Part shown: positions 1 through 9,871 of the stretch, one piece after another
Numbering within the stretch: position 1 is the first letter of the stretch
How the letters are laid out: the number at the start of each line of letters is the position of its first letter
From: Gnetum montanum
Lineage: Eukaryota > Streptophyta > Gnetopsida > Gnetales > Gnetaceae
Direction: 5' to 3'
NCBI GenBank assembly: GCA_015680685.1
Contig: MNCI01005364.1
Coordinates: 75,881-109,184, forward strand
Length of the DNA: 33,304 nucleotides
Notes under the pieces: model-generated
Told to the model about the DNA's origin: nothing
What the model saw: the letters and a program-made list of their open reading frames with translations, nothing else
The model's database searches: none
Position numbers and translations under genes: made by a program

Positions 1-1
1 G

Positions 2-286
2 AAAGTTGTTTAAATCGAGCCTGGGTAGTCGGCTCTCTTTACGATGCCTACGTGAGATTCGAATAGCCTCTTGTATTTGCGTGAAGCTTGTAGTGGCCAG
101 TGGGGGTTCATCGTCATTGGGTAAGTTAGGCTTACGTGCATTATGATAACATTGTTTTTGTTCATTCTTATAGGAAACTCCCACTTCAGGTTGTATACTC
201 CAACCTTCATCGTCATATAGCTCATTGGTTCTCCAATGAATTTCCTCACTAAGTGTGGCTTTATTATCATCTTGTAGTAGAGGCAT
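2..286 (-). CDS. Gag N-terminal part of E1 (partial)
   Basis: An open frame of 95 codons starts at the ATG at 286-284 and runs off the left edge without a stop. It aligns residue by residue with the E3 Gag start at 17658: both have EIHWRTNxLYD near residue 15, a VGVSY segment, DDEPxL in the middle, and RLDLNNF at the right-hand end. The start lies 112 bases downstream of the primer binding site, as in E3. In Ty3/gypsy elements this protein forms the cytoplasmic virus-like particle. The N-terminal part carries no named motif; the assignment rests on its position and on the E3 copy, where it continues into a Gag domain. Unlike the other Gag copies here it has no stop. Confidence 0.75.
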   Translation of the reverse strand, partial: MPLLQDDNKATLSEEIHWRTNELYDDEGWSIQPEVGVSYKNEQKQCYHNARKPNLPNDDEPPLATTSFTQIQEAIRISRRHRKESRLPRLDLNNF

Positions 287-398
287 TGTTGTGTGTGAAT
301 TTATGTGGATTTTTATAATTATTATTTTTTGAAAGATATATCGTTAAGTCCTTTATAGCGACCGTGTATGATATAACTATTCTAGATAACTAGCATCA

Positions 399-416
399 TC
401 CCCGGCAACAACGCCT
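399..416 (-). other. Primer binding site of E1, tRNA-Asp type
   Basis: The plus strand here resembles the 3' end of plant tRNA-Asp (TCCCCGGCAACGGCGCCA) with three mismatches, so the minus strand is the complementary primer site. One base separates it from the LTR, as in E3. It primes minus-strand cDNA synthesis. tRNA-Asp priming is known for Athila and related plant gypsy elements. Confidence 0.8.
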
Positions 417-772
417 ATGATGACTGGCAAGGTACCCCTACACTCAACCATACGAAACGAGCGTCGCACGCGCGATCCGGTCGAACTCCGCAGATGGACT
501 AGTTGTGGCACCTAGATAGTTAGCCTTAGGTCGTAGTTCGCTGTCTTCCCACCTAGACTAGTTTTGCATATGTCACGTATGGTTTAGTCTAGATGAGGTG
601 TATGATGTGTCCTAATCTATGCTACTTCTGAAGGCAATGGAAAATAATATTAACCAAACTAAACTAAGAGGAAAAGGGTAAGAAAATCTAATCTAGCCTA
701 AGTGCGATGAGCAACCAATTCCTTGATCAACCGTACACATCTTGGACTTCGTGCATGACTACCATTGGGACT

Positions 773-871
773 ACCAAGCGTAGGCCTAGGTACGCCACTG
801 GGATTACCAAGCGTAGACCCCAAATACGCCACTAGGTTACCAAGCGTAGATCCTGGATACGCCACTGGGCA
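773..871. repeat. 33-bp tandem repeat inside the E1 LTR
   Basis: Three units of exactly 33 bp start at 773, 806 and 839, each beginning ACCAAGCGTA and containing ACGCCACT(G/A)GG. A fourth start (ACCAAGTAG) follows at 872. The E3 LTRs have one full unit plus the truncated start (near 10253 and 18165), so copy number varies between family members. Confidence 0.85.
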
Positions 872-1304
872 ACCAAGTAGCCACACTTAAATGCTCGTAA
901 CCAAGTCATACTCATTCCGCTTCTAGGAGTTTAAGGGTGAGAGACTAATCGCAATGAGTAACCTATTCCTTGATTAGCCGTACACATCCGTAGATGCTCG
1001 TAATCATGTCGTACTCACACCGAACTATGAAAGCAATAAATAACATTAATTAAATAAACAAATAAATAAACTAAGTGAATGCTGCAATGATGAAGTAATC
1101 TTGATCTTATTTCTGGTCATGTGCGTGTCCATGTACGGCACACTCGAATAAAGACACTGTACAATTACATTCACCACACTGCGGGCAGACACGGAAAAAA
1201 ATCTAACTCTGGAGGGATCAAACTGCCAGAGCTTCGCTACTCTAAAACTGGGATCCCGAACAAGGGAGAGCCGCATCTTATTTATAGATATGGCAGCGGA
1301 CTAT

Positions 1305-1358
1305 GATATCGCGTACGCAATATCGTAGGGGAAGATGTGATATCGCGTACGCGATATC
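1305..1358. promoter_or_regulatory. Paired palindromes in LTR U3
   Basis: GATATCGCGTACGCGATATC at 1339-1358 is a perfect 20-bp palindrome. A second copy with one mismatch lies at 1305-1324. They sit just upstream (minus strand) of the TATA-like box near 1285. Degenerate versions occur in the same place in every LTR of the family here (about 5095-5163, 10653-10735, 18570-18650 and 9628-9690). The position suggests a dimeric transcription-factor site; the factor is unknown. Confidence 0.6.
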
Positions 1359-1404
1359 ATGGGGGATGCGATGTCGTGGCCTATGTGAATCACATCTCAT
1401 CAAC

Positions 1405-2330
1405 TGGTATAGGTCACTAGAACCTAAATCCATCAAACATTGGAGTACCATGCTTGAAATATTTAATGATAAATATTAGATCTATTCACAAGTATCAAAT
1501 TTATGAAAACAAATCCAAGGCTAGAAACAAGGGACTCATGAAACCTTTGATGCGGTAATGGATCGATATTATTTGTTGTTACATAGATGCCCAGGCCATA
1601 AATTTTCATCAAAGGAATAGCTTAGGCACATCATAGATGGGCTAAGAAGTAAAACCAGAGAGACCCTTGGGGTTTATGCTCAGGGAAGATTATTAGAACT
1701 GACCATCCATCATATTCAAAGACTAATCAATCAAATGGTAAAAGAATAAGGTGAACTCAGAAAAAGGAAATCAATTGAAGAGTACAATAGGGATTCATTA
1801 ATAAGAAAGAGAGATGCATAGGTGTGTGATACCCAAGAGGAAGAAACCTTGGACTAGGAAATCTAAATAGAGACACCAAGGATCCAAAAATCTATTGCTG
1901 ATGTAGCAGCACAGGTAGCAAAAATGTGGGACTCAGTCGATGAAATATGTACCATAGTGTTAAAGATTGTGGAGGAATGAGCAGAGCAAGCCTTTGTAAA
2001 AGGTAACAACAAAAGAAAGAAAAGAGAACTTGGATGCAAAGGCAAAATTGTTTCAGTAGCTAAGGTCTCATATACCAACTCTATAAATGAAGAAGATTGT
2101 ACTATGTGTTAGTATGAACATTCTTAGGGATGTTTTTTGGTTATGACACATCTACAACAAACAAGGGCACACACACCTAATCCTAAATTTGTTCAAAAAC
2201 AAATGCCCAAGTGGTTACCTTATCCTCAAGTTAACTATAGACAAACATCCCAACTAATGTATTATCCTAGTGGAGCATTGCTGTAGCCATAGGAGCAACA
2301 CCATCAACAGAGGCAACAACCTTAATTATG
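1405..2330 (+). pseudogene. Gag of E2, 3' two-thirds, stop-riddled
   Basis: The frame starting at 1405 reads WYRSLEPKSIKHW, the conserved core of the plant retrotransposon Gag domain, exactly where E1 cut it. It continues through DRYYLLLHRCPGHKFSSKE (about 1561-1617) and RETLGVYAQ, which align with E3 Gag (ERYYALLNNCPGHGFSKKR, RETLGMYAP). A zinc knuckle follows near 2098: C-x2-C-x3-H, then C one residue early, with two stops inside. A Pro/Gln-rich tail reaches about 2330. At least eight in-frame stops (mainly TAG, TAA) fall where CAG/CAA/TGG codons would be expected. It shares its frame with the protease downstream, which suggests one Gag-Pro polyprotein. Confidence 0.8.
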
Positions 2331-2700
2331 GGCCATGCATTTCCACATCAATGGTATCCATATCAATAACATGACCTTTATGGGTACTACATCCAACATT
2401 CGATCTCACCAAAAAATGCAACTATTCAAACTCCACCATATTACTTGCCAAAATACCATTAACTAACACTACCAAGGATCAATTTAGACTCATATGTGCA
2501 TCCACAAGTAGTTGATTTTTCAAATCCCAATTCAAATTCTTTGCCACTAGTGCCATCATCCATGATGCAAGGGGAGTTTCCATTACAGCTACAATAGAAG
2601 AGAGCTGAAAGGGCAGTAAATATACAAGTGGAGGATCTCACCAGTAATACTAAGGGCCAAACAAAGAATTGTCTTTTTCTTTAGGACAAATTTAGAGAAG

Positions 2701-3252
2701 GATGGTAGAATTGGAGCTTCATTGAGACCATCTTCTCTTAAAATAGATCTTCTCATCATTGACAAGCTTCCATCATCATCAAGCTTGAACACACAAGTTG
2801 TGATGGTCACTGAAATTGTCACTAACTAGATCAAGGTAGGACCACTTCCTAAGAAGAGAATTGATCTAGGAATTCCTTTGATTTATCTATGAATAGCTGG
2901 GAATTTATCATGCAAAGCTTTGTTAGACTTAGGTTTTGGGGTAAATTTTATTTCTTACAAAACATATCAAGCATGGAACCTACCACCATTGGAAGAATGC
3001 AATATTAGGTTGGAGCTTGTAGATCAATCTATCAGCACTCATTTGGGGTAGATAGATGATGTAGTGATCACTGTTAATGGGTGGTCCTATCTAGTTGACT
3101 TTCTAGTAATTGATGTAAAAGATGTTGATAAGGAATTCTCAATAATCATGGGGAGGGCATGGCGTAGCATAATTGATGCTAAGCCAAGTATGAGAGATTT
3201 TTCGGTTGAGATTTCTAAAGAAGACATGCATGAAGCCATACACACACAATGA
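2701..3252 (+). pseudogene. Retroviral-type aspartic protease of E2
   Basis: One frame with three or four stops reads ALLDLGFGVNFISYKTYQAW from 2917, then LELVDQS and DDVVITVNGW, and ends with SIIMGRAW near 3145. This is the order of the plant gypsy protease: catalytic DLGAS-like motif (here DLGFG), flap region, then the I-I-L-G-R-P-F-like motif (here IIMGRAW). The Asp is kept; the following A-S is changed to F-G. It would cut the Gag-Pro polyprotein inside the particle. The frame is the same as that of E2 gag. The homologous stretch in E3 is missing or unrecognisable. No reverse transcriptase follows it, unlike in autonomous Athila elements. Confidence 0.72.
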
Positions 3253-4144
3253 ATTCCATGCATTATTGTTGAAAGAAGAGGATGAAATTCTAGACCAACA
3301 CTTCAAAATATCAATACAATTACCATTCCAGTTCACAATTGCAATACTAAACAACCAGTGTATGAAATTGAAAGAGCAAAGGCCACCAAACCAAAGGACA
3401 CCCTATGGCCACTAATTGAGAACCAATAACTGTCTAACATATGCATGGAAACATCTGAAGCATTTGCTAATTCCCAAACTAAGAAAATGACTCCAATTGA
3501 AAGCCCAAAAATAAAATGAATAACTCATAATCATACACTACAGGGGAAAAAATAGGAACTTAAATGATCATAACTCTATTACCATCAAAATTACATGGGA
3601 TAATGATAGAACAGTTAAGTTAATGAAGATGGTAGGAGAGCCACCTAAAATGTTTGATCTAAGAGATCTAGGGAGCATTTTGAGAGCACTTGTCCATGAG
3701 TTCAATCATGGGGGAGATACTCCACTTTGATTTTGGAATTAATAAATGATTTTTCTATTTTTTGTTTTACAATTCTTTTCATTCTTTAATCTTTTCTCAT
3801 TCTTTTATACTTTTCCATTTCTTCAATTTTTCATTTTCTTTTGCATTTTTAAATTCTTTTAACATTTTTCATTCTTTACACTTTTTCATAATTTTTACTA
3901 TATTTTTCATTTTTTATACTTTGTTTTTAATCCCTTTATAAAAAATTTTGATTACTAATAAGACACATTAAATAAAGGTAAGATGTAGTTTAATAGGGTG
4001 AATATTTCTCTATGTTATCGAGTCATAAGAGATTGATTCTTTGCATAGTGAGCCCACATCATTCATCCATTCATTCCATTAATAAGAAGTTCTTACCATG
4101 GCTATAGTGATATTATTTTCTATCATACAACTAAGAATAAACGT
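3253..4144 (+). other. E2 spacer with T-rich low-complexity tract
   Basis: After the protease come about 480 bases of broken coding remnant with no motif I recognise. A tract of about 230 bases (3735-3965) follows, made of irregular TTTTTCATTCTTT-like units. E3 has the counterpart at about 15585-15720 (A-rich on the plus strand), so the tract is a shared part of the family. In both elements it lies directly after a short GGGGGAGATACTCC / GGGGGTATCCTCC segment. Confidence 0.55.
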
Positions 4145-4336
4145 GTGATCATTATGCCTAGACAAAAAAGTGAAGAACCAAGTGGGAATGTAAAGGGTGT
4201 GACATTAAGGGAATTCGTGGATTCTTTTTGGATTATTATTGTAGGTTTTATCATGTTACTAAGGTTGTATTATATTCTTGCAGATCTAACAAAAAATGGG
4301 AGTATGAGTAAAATAACTACTACCTTCAAAGATTGA
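4145..4336 (+). pseudogene. Unassigned E2 coding remnant, left of solo LTR
   Basis: A 63-codon open stretch, hydrophobic in the middle, ends at the solo LTR. The region aligns with E3 at about 15400 down to 15245 (both contain GATCTAAxxAAAAATGGGAGTA). The E3 version continues into GGGGTTCCCACTGGAAA, which E2 shows at 5229 beyond the solo LTR. I do not recognise the protein; it has no reverse transcriptase or integrase motif. It lies where pol would be expected in an autonomous element. Confidence 0.45.
4332..4336. repeat. Left target duplication of solo LTR (ATTGA)
   Basis: ATTGA just before the LTR pairs with ATTAA at 5189-5193; four of five bases agree. Confidence 0.65.
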
Positions 4337-5188
4337 TGATGAGTGGCTAGGTACCCGTACACTCAACCATACAAATACGAGTGTGTATGCATGATCCGGT
4401 CGAACTCTGCAAACAGACTAGTTGTGGCATCTAGATAGTTACACGTTGATCACAGTTCACTGTCTTCCCACCTAGACTAGTATTTGCTTTATCATGTATG
4501 GTTTAGTCGAAAGTGAAGAAAATGATGGGATCCTAAACTAGTGCTACTCCTAGAGATGATGGGGAACAATCTTAATTAAGCTAATGGACAGTGGAAAATG
4601 AAATCTATGCTAACCTAAGTGTGATAAGCATCCATCCTTAATCATCCATATGCATCTTGGACTTCGTGTACTACTTCTAGGATCACCAAGCGCACATTAC
4701 TTGAGCACTACTAGATACACCATTGGATTACCAAGTAGTTACACTTAAATGTTTGTGATTAAGTCATACTCATTCCGCATTTAACAATAGGAATAGTAAA
4801 TGACGATAAAGAAATATTAACTAAGGAAACAATAGATAACAATTAACAATTAACGTAATTAAAAGCTAAGTGAATGCTACAATGATGGAGTAATCTTGAT
4901 CTTTATTGCTGATTGTGTGCATGTCCAAGTACATCACACTCAAACAAAGGTTATGTACAATTACAATCATCACACTACGAGCATGCACTTGGAAAGGAAC
5001 TGAAAACTAACAAAATGACTCTACTCCAAGACTTAACAATTGACTCCTTTCTGTGCACCCGAATGTTGTATTTATAGGCCTACACAGGAATCATGATATC
5101 GTGTATTCGATATTGTTATCTAGGCTGCGATATCATGTACTTGATATCAAGGATCTGATATCGAGGCTTATCAAACCACAATTCATCA
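4337..5188 (-). mobile_element. Solo LTR of the same family, inserted in E2
   Basis: An 852-bp LTR stands alone in minus orientation, from TGATGAATTGTG (5188, minus) to CATCA (4337). It aligns with the other three family LTRs, including the TATA-like box (minus, near 5070) and degenerate GATATC palindromes (5095-5163). There is no primer site or internal sequence on either side. E2 internal sequence resumes directly, as shown by collinearity with E3. The flanks ATTGA and ATTAA form a one-mismatch target duplication. This is the expected product of recombination between the two LTRs of a former full element. Confidence 0.85.
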
Positions 5189-6032
5189 ATTAACATAGTT
5201 AAAAAATAAAAAGAGCACAGAATAAATTTTTGGGGGTTCCACTGGAAAAACATGTTACCCATGCCTGAAGGTAGGTGGATTCTCAAAAATGTAAAAATAA
5301 AAATAAAGTGCCATGGATAAAATTCCTCCCTTGGACAATACGCCAAGTGACAATATTCCTTGTAACATTGATAGTCTTATGATTGTAACTGCAAGAGATA
5401 AGATGATGCAATAGCATTGGAATGTGATTTGGACTTAGTTTGCTTCTTGGATAGAAAGGCTAATGATTCCACTAATAAAACACAAGAATTCATTATGTTT
5501 ATCGTAATACATCTCACGTCTTGATTTCTACAATCCCTTCTAAGCCCATCTCATCTCATTGTAAGAATAATCATAACTTGTGATTTTGTGTAACATAGAG
5601 TTATTTTCCCAATTTGGTGGTACTAACATGTGTGTTTTGTTAAACAAGTATGTATTACATTCAACTCATTAAGTGCGTAAGGACACTTCTAGGCATGGTT
5701 TTATAGGGGCATTAAGAACTAGAGCCTTCTTTGGGGAGGATCCACTTGTATAACTATTGTATCTTATACCTACCAAGTAATTCCACATCATCTTGAACCT
5801 TTTAAATATTAATAAGCACTTCCTATATCACTTACACTTCCAATTCTTACCCAACTTATGAACTTTTTTAGTCCAAGGTTCCTTCTCTATGAACTTCCAA
5901 TGATGAATTTTTGACCAAAACCAAGCATGTTTTTATCATCCAAATCCTCTAAGCCACCTTAAAATCTTTCTAAAATCCAAGAGAATTAATTTTTTCAATT
6001 AGACACTCATGAAAATTAAAATTTCTAGGGCT
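5189..6032 (+). other. E2 internal region, no recognisable gene
   Basis: This continues E2 after the solo LTR (first five bases ATTAA are its right target duplication). GGGGGTTCCACTGG (5229) and CCTGAAGGTAGG (5262) match E3 near 15150-15220, and the two elements stay loosely collinear. I see no domain and no open frame worth naming. Confidence 0.5.
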
Positions 6033-6105
6033 TCAATATTGGGTCACCGATATTAGATTCCCAATGTCGAGTCCTCAATATTGGGTCTCACAAAAAGTTT
6101 AAATA
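6033..6105 (+). promoter_or_regulatory. Putative internal promoter of E2
   Basis: Four CAATATTGGG/CGATATT-type units (6033-6088) are followed after about 10 bases by TTTAAATA (6098-6105). This is the layout of the family's LTR U3: a palindromic GATATC-type array just upstream of a TATA-like box. E3 has the same arrangement at the same place (14254-14345). It lies 500-700 bases upstream of the coiled-coil ORF in both elements, so it could drive a separate transcript for that ORF. This is inference from sequence only. Confidence 0.45.
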
Positions 6106-6629
6106 CGTGGGGAGTTAGAAACTTTTTTCATTCTTTCTCATTTGAAGCAAGGGAGATTTTTCAAGTTTTCTTCTATGAAAAGAGCTCTAACCTCCTAGCT
6201 TTCCCAAGTCATATCTTGATCAATATCACTTTGATTTTCATGTTTTTTGAACCTATTTGATTATAGAGTGCTCAACCTAGTCATGGGGGGTGCTAGTGAG
6301 GAAAATCTGAGCCAATGTTTCGAAAAATTCTAACACCCAAAAGGTACATTAAGGGTAAGTATGAAGAGATAATTGGAATTTCTAAATAATAATCAAACAT
6401 ACTAAATCCAAAAAACTTAATTAATGATCCTAAGGACTAATAACCATCATACATAGGAATAAAATTAGCAACTATGAAGGGTTATCAAGAGATTAACACC
6501 TATGGGGTAACTTTTTGAAAATTTTTCTAAATTTGCAATCTTAGTAACTAGGGACTTAAGGTATAAAACCATTAAGAATACATGAAGATACCTTAGTAAT
6601 TCTAAATTCTTAATGATTCCAAATGATCC

Positions 6630-9370
6630 TAAGAAAAGGAGGAGCACAAAGAAAACCTTCACAAGGAACAAGCAAATGACTGAGAGGCCAAGGTAGAGGC
6701 CAAAATGGAGGACAAGCACTTGAACATGAGGAGCAGAAAGCCCAATCCTTTAACATTCATCAAGACACTCTTACCAGAATACAATTGGCCCAAGGAGAGG
6801 TCGAAGCACCGCAAGAGTAATGAAAAATCCTCACATTATTACAAGATTTCCTCTAAGCCATTCAAGAGAGATCCATCTTGATCACAGTCATTGTGGAGAT
6901 GAACTTTGGCCCATTCATGGAATTTGTTCTAGAAGTAGTTAGGACGCAGCTCTAAGCATCACTGCTATGGCATATCCTTTCAGATAGTGGGGAATTGTAT
7001 CTTGGGGAAAAATATAAGTTTTGGCACAATAAGAAAGAGGGAATTACAATCAATATTAAAGGAATTATAGTTTCATTCTCAATCAAGGAAATTGTTGAAG
7101 CTTTAAATATACCTAATGAAGGGGCAAAACTTGCATATTTTTCCACCTGATTAGATCTAGAAATAAGAAAATTATGGTTAAAAAGTGCTTATGACAAAGA
7201 AGATAAAGGCTATAATGAACTAACTTTGAAGGAGAGGATATACTTTAAAATTGACACTTATCATTTGTTCTCAACAAAAGGACTCAATTAACTATCAACC
7301 TATGCGACTAGAGGAAGTGCAATTCTGATGGGCAAATTCAATGCCATTATTTCACAACTCTATTTTATGAAAATTCAATGGTGATTTGAAGAAAGGAAGG
7401 TAGGGAATCCAACACTTCCATTTCCTTTCCTTATTAGGAAACTGTGCAAGTGAGTTGGAATCTTGGGATACACTAATGATGTTCCTAGGAGAGCACAAAA
7501 TGCTTCATATGCTAAGTTGCTTAAACTAGCATCACCAAGGATGGATCATGGTGAGGAGCAAGAGCAAGAACAAGAACAAGATTAACAACAAGAGTAGTGA
7601 CAAGAATAAGAGTAAGTAGGGCCTAGCAACCAACAACAAGGGCAATAAGGACAAGAAGTTCCACTACTCCTAACACAAGATTATAGACTATCGATGAGAA
7701 ATTTACAACAGATTATAGAAACAATTAGTTGGGGAACTAGAAAAGAGGCCAATTTATATAGAGTTATAGATAGTGCCATAAGACCCATAGTTTTAGCTGA
7801 TCTAGTAAGTGGATAGATTTCATTATAGTCAAAAGAAGAGGTATGATCACAACATATCTTTGGTAATGTTGCATTGTTCCAAGTGGTGCTAGAGACTGGA
7901 GAAGGAGCCACAGTTATGGTAATGCAACACCAGGACGTAGCAGAAGTGATCATTGATAACATCAAAGAATCCTTCAATGTACTTGTTGTACCACGGATGG
8001 ATCTAACTAGAGCTAGAGATTCTCAAATGTTAGTTAAAACCTCAATGACTCCTACTGACCATGAAGATGCACTTGATCGATTGCTGTAGATGGAGCAAGT
8101 AATGACAACACTCTTCGACATCTCAAGCGATGTCACTATAGTATAGTTAGAGTTGATCACCACAAAGGAAAAATTGATCATGGTAGAGACTAGGGTGGAG
8201 CATGCAGAAGTAGAAGTTTTGAAACTTTGAGAAGAGATCGTAGCCTTGAGAGCTGAAAGGAGAGTTCCCATACAATTCATTATGGCTAGCTAAATTGAAC
8301 AATTCAAAATTGAGTAGATCGATAGCCTAATTGAGTAGAACAAACAGTTGGCAATAGAGAAGGAGAAAGTGGTATGGAATGCCTTTGTAGTTGAAGCATA
8401 GATAGGCACTTATCATAGTTCAAGAGGAAAACAAACAACTTGCTATTGACAACTTGAGGTTGACCATTATGGAGAAGCAAAAAGAAAAAAAACATCCTAG
8501 AAGAGAACATCCACCAGTTAAGGGAACAGCTAGTAAGGGTTAACCAAGACATGAGCCACCTCATGAAAGAAAATAGAATCTTCTCTATGGAGGAGGTACA
8601 CACCATTCGACAAAAATTAACCATTAAAATCAAGGCATGGAAAAATAAGGTAAAGAAACATGATAGGCTTAAGGAATACTTCTAAGACCAAGTATGTATG
8701 TATAGACAAATCAATGAGAAAGAAATCTAGATGACAAAGGCCAATATTAGTTCCATATTAGAATAGAATCCTGATTGGCAATCCATCTTGGATAGCTATG
8801 CCCTTGTCCATTAGGCAAAAATGAAAAATAAAGACCTATAGACTGAGGACTTGAAAGAGTACATGGGGTTAGCTAATCTTTGTTATGCTAACTTAGCCAT
8901 GTTGATAATAAGTAGGCCAAAAAAATGAACTAGAACAACAATTAGTAGCCACCTATGAATTATATGAGAAAGAGTTTGTGCATAGAAAATATGCTTTGCA
9001 GAAACTCTGAGTAGAAAAATTTGAATTAAAAGTAGTAAAGGCTAGCTACCATGGGTAGAAAGATGTAGTAGCAAACCTAGACAAAAGATTATCAGACTAT
9101 CATGAGTCAAGAGAAAAGGCCAGAGCATTCAAGGAAGAAAGAAGGTAATTCATAGCTTGGTATGTTAACACAAATCAAATGTTTCCACAACTACCATGCC
9201 CATGGGATGTGCCAATTCCATCAAACATTCGTTCATTAGCATGGATGGTTCATGATCCCATAATGAAAGAAGAGAAACTTCAAGTGCTTCTAAACTGATA
9301 CATATTTCAAAAGACTAATGATGAGGGGAAGCAACCTATGGAAGAGCTACTGATACTTAGGATAACATAA
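6630..9370 (+). pseudogene. Env-position coiled-coil ORF of E2
   Basis: A decayed reading frame of about 900 codons, the sense-strand counterpart of the E3 ORF at 10967-13754. A basic start (PKKRRST, near 6616-6640) is followed by an N-terminal globular domain from about 6860 with YKFWHNKKEGITINIKGI (near 7014), EALNIPNEGAKLAYF, and LPFPFLIRKLCK (near 7418). Then come a Glu/Gln-rich linker (7550-7660), a long helical heptad-rich part (about 7870-9140), and a conserved tail with NQMFPQLPCPWDVPIPSNI and SLAWM (9175-9245), ending at TAA 9368. Many TAG/TAA stops interrupt it. The N-terminal domain resembles the 'putative plant transposon protein' domain known from Athila-type elements; I infer this from pattern, not a search. 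Function unknown. Confidence 0.6.
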
Positions 9371-9563
9371 AGTTACATCTAGCTTCACCAATTTTTGTTC
9401 TTTTTATAAAGTTGTCATGTTATGAATTGTGTCATTTCAATAAAGTCCACTACAACATTAAAGAGTCATGTATATAAGAGTTAGTGTCATGTAAATCTAC
9501 CTTCTAACTTTGTAAGGAACTCTATCCTCATTTTTTTAACTCAAGGATGAGTTTTTAGTCAAT
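9371..9563 (+). other. E2 3' untranslated region
   Basis: The segment between the ORF stop and the polypurine tract has no open frame. ACTCAAGGATGAGTTTTTAG near 9540 matches ACTTGAGGATGAGTTTTCAT in E3 (minus strand, near 10795), just before its own polypurine tract. Confidence 0.5.
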
Positions 9564-9573
9564 CGTGGGGGTA
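9564..9573 (+). other. Polypurine tract of E2
   Basis: CGTGGGGGTA lies directly before the TG that opens the 3' LTR. The E3 counterpart on the minus strand is CATGGAGGTA (10762-10771). It primes plus-strand cDNA synthesis. Confidence 0.65.
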
Positions 9574-9871
9574 TGATAAATCAAGTTTTTTGTTAACAAG
9601 AATAACAAGTATCTAATATTGGAGCCATGATATTGGATCCCTGATATCGGGGCACAAGATATGATGTCACGTATTTGATATCGTGGATGTGTGTGGGCCT
9701 ATAAATATAACACTTAGGTGAATTGCACACATATAGTTTCATTAGACACTTAGTGAAATTCCATCAGTTTTTTTCCTTGATTTTAGTACTTAGCACTTAG
9801 GAGTGTATGCCTGCAGTGTGATGTTTTGTAATTGAATGAAGTATTTATTTGAGTGGAATGTACTTGGACAT
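9574..9871 (+). repeat. 3' LTR of E2, first part
   Basis: It starts TGATAAATC after the polypurine tract, carries GATATC-type units (9628-9690) and the TATA-like box CCTATAAATATAAC (about 9700), and breaks off at TACTTGGACAT. The next LTR base is found at 18680: on the minus strand the other LTRs read TACTTGGACATGCACATGA through this point, and 18675 onward reads GACAAGTTTCATGCATGA. E3 therefore inserted here, duplicating GACAT. Confidence 0.85.
9867..9871. repeat. Left target duplication of E3 (GACAT)
   Basis: GACAT pairs with GACAA (18675-18679); four of five bases agree. Both copies fit the E2 LTR sequence at the break. Confidence 0.75.

Larger units (their letters stand above)
1..1402 (-). 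mobile_element. E1: Athila-like Ty3/gypsy element, 5' end only
   Basis: Reading the minus strand, this holds a complete 5' LTR (1402 down to 418), a primer binding site and the first 95 codons of gag, and then leaves the window. Its order and sequence match the 5' end of E3 (18674 down to about 17368). It is inserted into the gag reading frame of E2, which resumes at 1405. The expected 5-bp target duplication is ACTGG (1403-1407); its partner lies outside the window. The LTR keeps more CG dinucleotides than the other copies, which suggests a younger insertion, but this is inference. Confidence 0.85.
418..1402 (-). repeat. 5' LTR of E1
   Basis: This 985-bp LTR begins TGATGAG on the minus strand and ends CA at 418. 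It aligns along its length with the LTRs at 4337, 9872 and 17789. It is longer than those (852-890 bp) because it has a three-copy 33-bp tandem repeat (773-871) and a second copy of an internal block (707-742 resembles 953-988). A TATA-like CTATAAATA lies on the minus strand near 1280-1290, with two palindromes just upstream (1305-1358). It would drive transcription and polyadenylation of E1. Confidence 0.88.

Noticed and set aside
10-270. 86-codon minus-strand ORF at the left edge
   Set aside because: It is a shifted frame of the E1 Gag N-terminus, which is open in another frame and aligns with E3.
698-886. 62-codon minus-strand ORF with VAYxGSTLGN repeats
   Set aside because: The repeats are the 33-bp LTR tandem repeat, a multiple of three, so it stays open by chance.
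8304-8633. 109-codon minus-strand ORF
   Set aside because: Antisense to the coiled-coil ORF of E2; its Leu/Ser-rich composition reflects that.
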